DNA from: Zygnema cylindricum | Taxonomy: Eukaryota; Streptophyta; Zygnematophyceae; Zygnematales; Zygnemataceae | DNA length: 33,754 bases | Reading direction: 5' to 3' | Assembly: GCA_037447655.1 (NCBI GenBank) | Contig: JBBHKE010002912.1 | Span: 92,811 to 126,564, forward strand | Shown here: piece after piece, positions 29,661 through 33,754 of the stretch | How the letters are laid out: every line of letters begins with the position of its first letter | How positions within the stretch are numbered: the stretch's first letter is position 1 | The notes under the pieces: model-generated | Seen by the model: the letters and a program-made list of their open reading frames with translations, nothing else | Told to the model about the DNA's origin: nothing | Database searches by the model: none | Program-made: the position numbers and the translations under genes

Positions 29661-32600
29661 ATGGCTGTGGAATTCGATCATTTTCCGTTGTATCCGCGTT
29701 TTGTGGCGGCTGTTTTTGTCGTTTTCTGTTGTGGACACGTGGCAGCAGGTGAGACGCTTCGTAGATTGTCAAACGTTTTTTTTTTTGGTCCGGCGAAAGA
29801 GCTGCCCGAACAATTTTAAATGTCATCCATTGTACCTTTTCCTTTTCCCTTTATTTCTAAATAGTCTGATTTGATATTTTTGTTGTTTATTTATTTATTT
29901 GGCAGGTCTTCCCGCCGGTGAGTGCCACGTCACCACTTCCTACGCCACTTTTTCTCGACCCCCCATTTTTTTTGAATAATCCAATAACGACGATCTTTTG
30001 AGGCTGATGTACCTTTCTCGTTCCCTCACATTCCAGTCTTTGATACTATTTTCGGTTTTACTATACTTGTTATGAATTGACTCAATAGTTTTAGGAAAAC
30101 AATTTCCATAATGTATACATAAGGACTTAACATATATTTTATCAGTGTTGTGTATCGGTAAAAAACTTATCGCGATAACACCGATACCAGAGGTACCGAT
30201 ATATCGGTCCGAGACCAACAAATTCCATATCGGCGATAACTAAAAAAATATATAGTACGCATATTATATTACCTTATTAAATACTGTATTATACTATTTA
30301 CATTATATAGCGTGTCATGCCACGTGCACGATTCTGTTCCGTAACAATTGACTTAAAATTTATCACGGGCAACGCAGCACAGAAAACGTTGGCCGGTTAA
30401 CTGAAAAAAAATTTTACGGCGACGTACGGAATTTACAGACAAACTGGTGAACATGGAACGGGAAAAAGACGGCGGACACAAAGTACAACGGACGCAAAAT
30501 AATATTCTGCGTGCCGCCGGAATCAAACGGACGACTTGGAATGAAAAAGTACGAGCGGACGGCCAGCGTGAGCGCTGGCATCCAGGAATGACTCTTTTGG
30601 CAGCTTATGCCAAAAAATCTGACAGATTGACACGTGGCAGGTGTTCAGTGGATCCCAAGGAATAAAGGGACAAAGCCATGGCGTCGGATGTGAAAGGTAC
30701 ATCGTTTGTATTGGATCCGTACCAAAACCATACAGACGTCATGGCGGCTACTGTACTTTCTGCGCGTCCGGAAAATAAGACGTATAGCTGAGTGTACATG
30801 CCGTACATTTATCTGTACGGTCCGTACATTTATCGCCGATAGTTATCGTTATCGGTGTTATCGCCGATAAGTACCCGATTTTATCGGCTACTTATCGGCG
30901 ATAAGACCGATAACTATATATCGAGATCAATTATCGGGAACCCGAAAAAAGGTCCATATCGGTTATCGGTAAATGCTTACCGATACACAACACTATATTT
31001 TATGTAAACACACAGGCTATGGGAAAACACATAGTTATGAGATAACACATGAATTCTATGAAAACACACTGATGTTTGAAGATACAACAAGGATTTCTTG
31101 AAGCTACACATCCACACTTTACATATCCATGTCATTATAGATTTGTAAATTAAAATCACACTAAGAAGGTTTCGTATTTGGACAAAATGATGCATACATT
31201 TTCTCATGTTCTAAGGGCAGTTCTCAAAACCAAATTCCGTAAATTAGAACTCATCTAAATCTATTAATTTCTTATGAGTTAAAATAGGAGTTGAAATTGA
31301 TTTAGGCCTCGACTATATGTTGTCTAAAGGCTAATCTTTCTCCCAAAATAATAGAACTACAGTTTTATTGCTCATGCAATTTTAAAACATTAAATATTAT
31401 ACAGTTACAAACCTTATCCTTATTCCTACACAAAGTTTTCCGGTGGTTCTCAACTTCCTCAATATCCCCCAATCGTCTTGATCCCCCTTTCAAATAGTTT
31501 CTTTCAAATACATTTCTTTCTTTATTTCCTTTCCCCCTATACTCCCTTCTCCATTTCTTCAATTTCCTACAGGATGTCCCGTTTCGTACAATAGTGTAAG
31601 TCCTGCAGGCTATTTTATGTACTATCTTTATTTCAATCCTTGTGTTCCTTCGATTTCGAAAGGATATGTGACCGGAGGACTGGAAGCTGTTGCGACCGAA
31701 TGTTCCCAAAAATGTATTACTTCAAAATATGGATTTTATGCATATTCAAACTCTATTACTTGCTATTGCGTTATGGGGGAGCTCGATTATACCGTTGGGG
31801 CGGGCTTTGATGGGGTGACTTTCATTAAGACTTGTCCTATTAATAAAGGTAAGAAAGGGATAGAGGGTGGGGTTGAGGGGGTGGGGGTAGGAGGGGGGGA
31901 GAGAGGAAGCTTATATAATTTCTAGCGTACATACATGTGAAGTGTGGGTGTGTATTTTTTGGGTCTACGTTGTTTAGAGGGGAACGGGGAAATTTTCCTC
32001 ATCATTTATCCCATATTCGAAGTTTAAAAAAAAAAAAGCCTCTATTTATATATTAAACACGTTTTTTTTTTTTTAATCCCATTTGGGGGAGAGGTAGGGG
32101 GGAAGTTGGTAAGGTGAGAGACACAACAGTATGTAGTTTGGTGCAAATGAAGTTAGAGAAGGATGAGGGAGGGAGGGAGGGAGGGAGGGAGGGAGGGAAG
32201 TTGAAGGGATATTGAAAAAGTGAGGAGTCAAAATGAATGGAGATGAGGTGGAGAGAGTGGAAGGTAAGGGAGGAGAGGTAGAAATGCGAGAAAATAGATT
32301 TGAGGAAGGGAGGGAGGAAGGGATGGAGGTGGGAGTGCAAAAGGGATAGAGGAGGGTAAGGGAGGGGAAGGCTTATCATCTGAAGACTAACTTTTGTGTT
32401 TTTTTTTTTTCTCTTGCAGTTCCTCCTCCTCCTCCACCTCCTTCTCTTCCTCCTCCCCCTCCGTTCAAACCACCTGGTGAGTGTCTGCACTGTTTATTAT
32501 CCGTAGTTCTAAAGAAGTTGAAACCCTCTCCCTCTCTTCCCGCCCTTCTCCGCCCTCTATGTTCCTACATTGGGTTGAGTTTTAGCTTTTGTTTCCCTTT

Positions 32601-33300
32601 TTTTCGTTTTCAGTTTTATGTTTTCCGTTGTTCAATTTTCATTTTCCATCTTTCCATTTCCGACCTTATATTTTTCAGTTTTCTTTTCCATTTTTATTTT
32701 CACTTTATTCATTTTCTAACTTGCTTACTTATTTCTTCTTTCAATTATTTCTTCTTTCGATTATTCTTCCTTCAATTAAATTCTTCCACATGTATCTCAA
32801 ATACATCTAAATTTCCTCTCAGGACATTCACTTTAATTTGTCTATATTCAATCATACCTTCCTCCCTTTCTTCGTTTCATCTTTTGGCTTCGTTCGTTCC
32901 TTCCTTAATTCCTGACTCCCTCTCTCCGTCCGTCCCTCCCTCCCTCCCATCCTCCATCAATTTTTTCTTTCTGTTTTTCTTTTCAGGCTGCAAAGTTGCA
33001 TTCAACAGTTCCGATCCTCCCGGATATTTCCTTTTCAAATTCGAAAACATTCCCTACGGTTTTCCAATTTACGCCACAAACACAACTAATAGTTTGGATG
33101 TGTGGCCGGCTGAAAGAGCGACAGAAAGGTGTTCGAAAGTTTGTAACAATTATAAAGATGGATTTTATATCACAGCTGATAGACTTCAACTTATTTTTTA
33201 CTGTTATTGCTTAAAATCGCCAATAATTTATGACCTAATCTGGAAAACGAGTGAGCGTTACTACTTTTTTTATACTCGGACGTGTCCGTCAAAGATTTGA
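29661..33300 (+). CDS. Five-exon gene: secreted protein with two six-Cys domains and Pro-rich linker
   Basis: Exons read from the sequence: 29661-29748, 29906-29917, 31573-31848, 32420-32476 and 32987-33300. All introns are GT-AG and all are phase 1, giving a 248-residue protein. The ATG sits in GACGGCCATGG. Residues 1-30 form a signal peptide with a hydrophobic core (FVAAVFVVFCCGHVAA). Domain 1 (35-125, one exon) and domain 2 (146-248, last exon) align: Cys 35/146, 77/193, 81/197, 97/217, 99/219 and 121/244, with shared patterns GYF, ATExCSxxC, GFY, CYC and TCP. Domain 1 has one extra Cys57. Exon 4 encodes the linker PPPPPPPSLPPPPPFKPP. Asn151 and Asn176 are possible N-glycosylation sites. 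CxxxC...GFY...CYC resembles WSC domains, and two domains around a Pro-rich rod recalls algal wall proteins. Family assignment is inference; the gene is not recognised by name. Confidence 0.72.
29906..29917 (+). other. 12-nt micro-exon (exon 2)
   Basis: TTATTTATTTGGCAG precedes and GGTGAGTG follows GTCTTCCCGCC(G). It keeps phase 1 on both sides and adds Leu-Pro-Ala between the signal peptide and domain 1. Skipping it would also keep the frame, so its use cannot be decided from the sequence alone. Confidence 0.55.
30135..31003. mobile_element. hAT-type MITE in intron 2, with 8-bp target duplication
   Basis: The element 30143-30995 (853 bp) has terminal inverted repeats CAGTGTTGTGTATCGGTAA and, at the other end, TAGTGTTGTGTATCGGTAA, differing only at the first base. 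TATTTTAT flanks it on both sides (30135-30142 and 30996-31003). An 8-bp duplication and a YAGTGTTG end are typical of hAT elements. Near both ends ATCGGCGATAA-like palindromes are repeated, as expected for subterminal binding sites. No transposase gene is inside; a 72-codon open stretch at 30447-30665 has no recognisable domain. Confidence 0.88.
31004..31572 (+). other. Remainder of intron 2
   Basis: AT-rich sequence turning pyrimidine-rich from about 31430 up to the TTTCCTACAG acceptor of exon 3. No further exon or repeat was recognised. Confidence 0.5.
32166..32200 (+). repeat. (GGGA)n microsatellite in intron 3
   Basis: About eight GGGA units lie within a long purine-rich stretch (about 32085-32370). 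Runs of three G at regular spacing could form G-quadruplex in the transcript. Confidence 0.9.
32926..32948 (+). repeat. (CCCT)n-like microsatellite in intron 4
   Basis: CCGTCCGTCCCTCCCTCCC occurs in a pyrimidine-rich stretch shortly before the exon 5 acceptor. It is complementary in type to the GGGA tract of intron 3. Confidence 0.88.
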
Positions 33301-33754
33301 AGGAGGGAGGGAAGGGGAGAGAGCAACAGGGGGAGATAGGGGGTGAGGAAGAGAGGGGATCAGTTTATTGTAATGCCAACAAGAAGTTGATGTCATTATC
33401 TTACGATATATCACATGACGACACATTTTGAAGATGGAGTTTTTTTCCTTCCACAATTCAATTATGCAAGTGGTTACTCATTTTGATTTTGCTGTTTTCT
33501 CTTTTTCACTCTTTTGTTGAATAGTTTTAATTTTCCTTAAAACGAATTCTCTCTACCAAAAATATTGTAAGGTATAACATTTTTCTATGGTTTTTTTTTT
33601 TTGATACTTCCTGACAAAATTGCACTCGAATTCCGGAGAGATTTCAGGCAACTATAATATATTTTTTCTTCAAGATATTTTTTTCTTTCTCCTTTTTTTT
33701 TCTTTTTTTTTTCTTGTTTTTATTTGCTTTCTCTCTCTCTCTCTCTCTCTCTCT
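33301..33754. other. 3' flank of the gene and window end
   Basis: It begins with a purine-rich stretch (33301-33358) like that after exon 3, then AT-rich sequence with poly-T runs. The window ends in a (CT)n microsatellite (33730-33754). No AATAAA was seen, and no second gene. Confidence 0.5.

Noticed and set aside
30447-30665. 72-codon frame inside the hAT MITE, as a transposase remnant
   Set aside because: It contains no recognisable hAT transposase or zinc-finger motif and is too short to support.
32053-32490. 145-codon minus-strand frame rich in Pro, Ser and Leu
   Set aside because: It is the reverse strand of the purine-rich intron 3 tract and of the poly-Pro exon. Low-complexity sequence alone explains the lack of stops.
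32518-32986. The first 156 codons of the open frame ending at 33300, taken as protein
   Set aside because: They are Phe/Ser/Leu-rich from a pyrimidine-rich intron. The coding part begins at the acceptor at 32987, where similarity to domain 1 starts.

Overview
This is repeat-dominated nuclear DNA from a eukaryote. About 80% of the window (1-26826) is a nest of decayed Ty1/copia (Pseudoviridae-type) LTR retrotransposons. The last 7 kb looks like older host DNA with small DNA transposons and one intron-containing gene. GT-AG introns, a proline-rich linker of the extensin/cell-wall kind, copia pol lineages and G-box/GTAC-rich LTRs fit a green alga or non-vascular plant. That placement is inference; nothing here fixes the species.

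Layout. (i) 1-2254: family B copia remnant (element 1), cut off inside reverse transcriptase (RT). (ii) 2255-18118: a head-to-tail run of family A copia. It reads LTR / element 2 / middle LTR / element 4 / truncated LTR. A younger family A copy (element 3, 6090-12516) is nested inside the middle LTR, so that LTR is split into 6008-6089 and 12517-13480. Element 4 itself carries a reverse-oriented LTR-like insertion (15092-16130). (iii) About 18118-20214: an inverted LTR followed head-to-head by a forward LTR. (iv) 20215-26826: a minus-strand family A RT fragment split by a complete but dead family B element (element 5, 20743-26733) with a perfect 5-bp target duplication. (v) 26827-29660: non-coding DNA with a probable PIF/Harbinger-like element and a minisatellite. 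(vi) 29661-33300: a five-exon gene for a predicted 248-residue secreted protein with two related six-cysteine domains joined by a proline-rich linker. A hAT-type MITE with an exact 8-bp target duplication sits in its second intron.

The copia copies all carry stops, frameshifts or deletions. Two features recur among them. First, the primer binding site begins GGTTATGGGCC, which matches the anticodon arm of initiator tRNA-Met. This is the 'half-tRNA' priming arrangement of hemiviruses such as Drosophila copia, and the gag start codon lies inside it. Second, family A LTRs carry an antisense tRNA-like module whose T-arm stem differs between copies but still pairs in several of them.

The least expected items are the antisense tRNA-like modules in the LTRs, the overlap of primer site and start codon, and the two-domain gene made entirely of phase-1 symmetric exons, one only 12 nt long.
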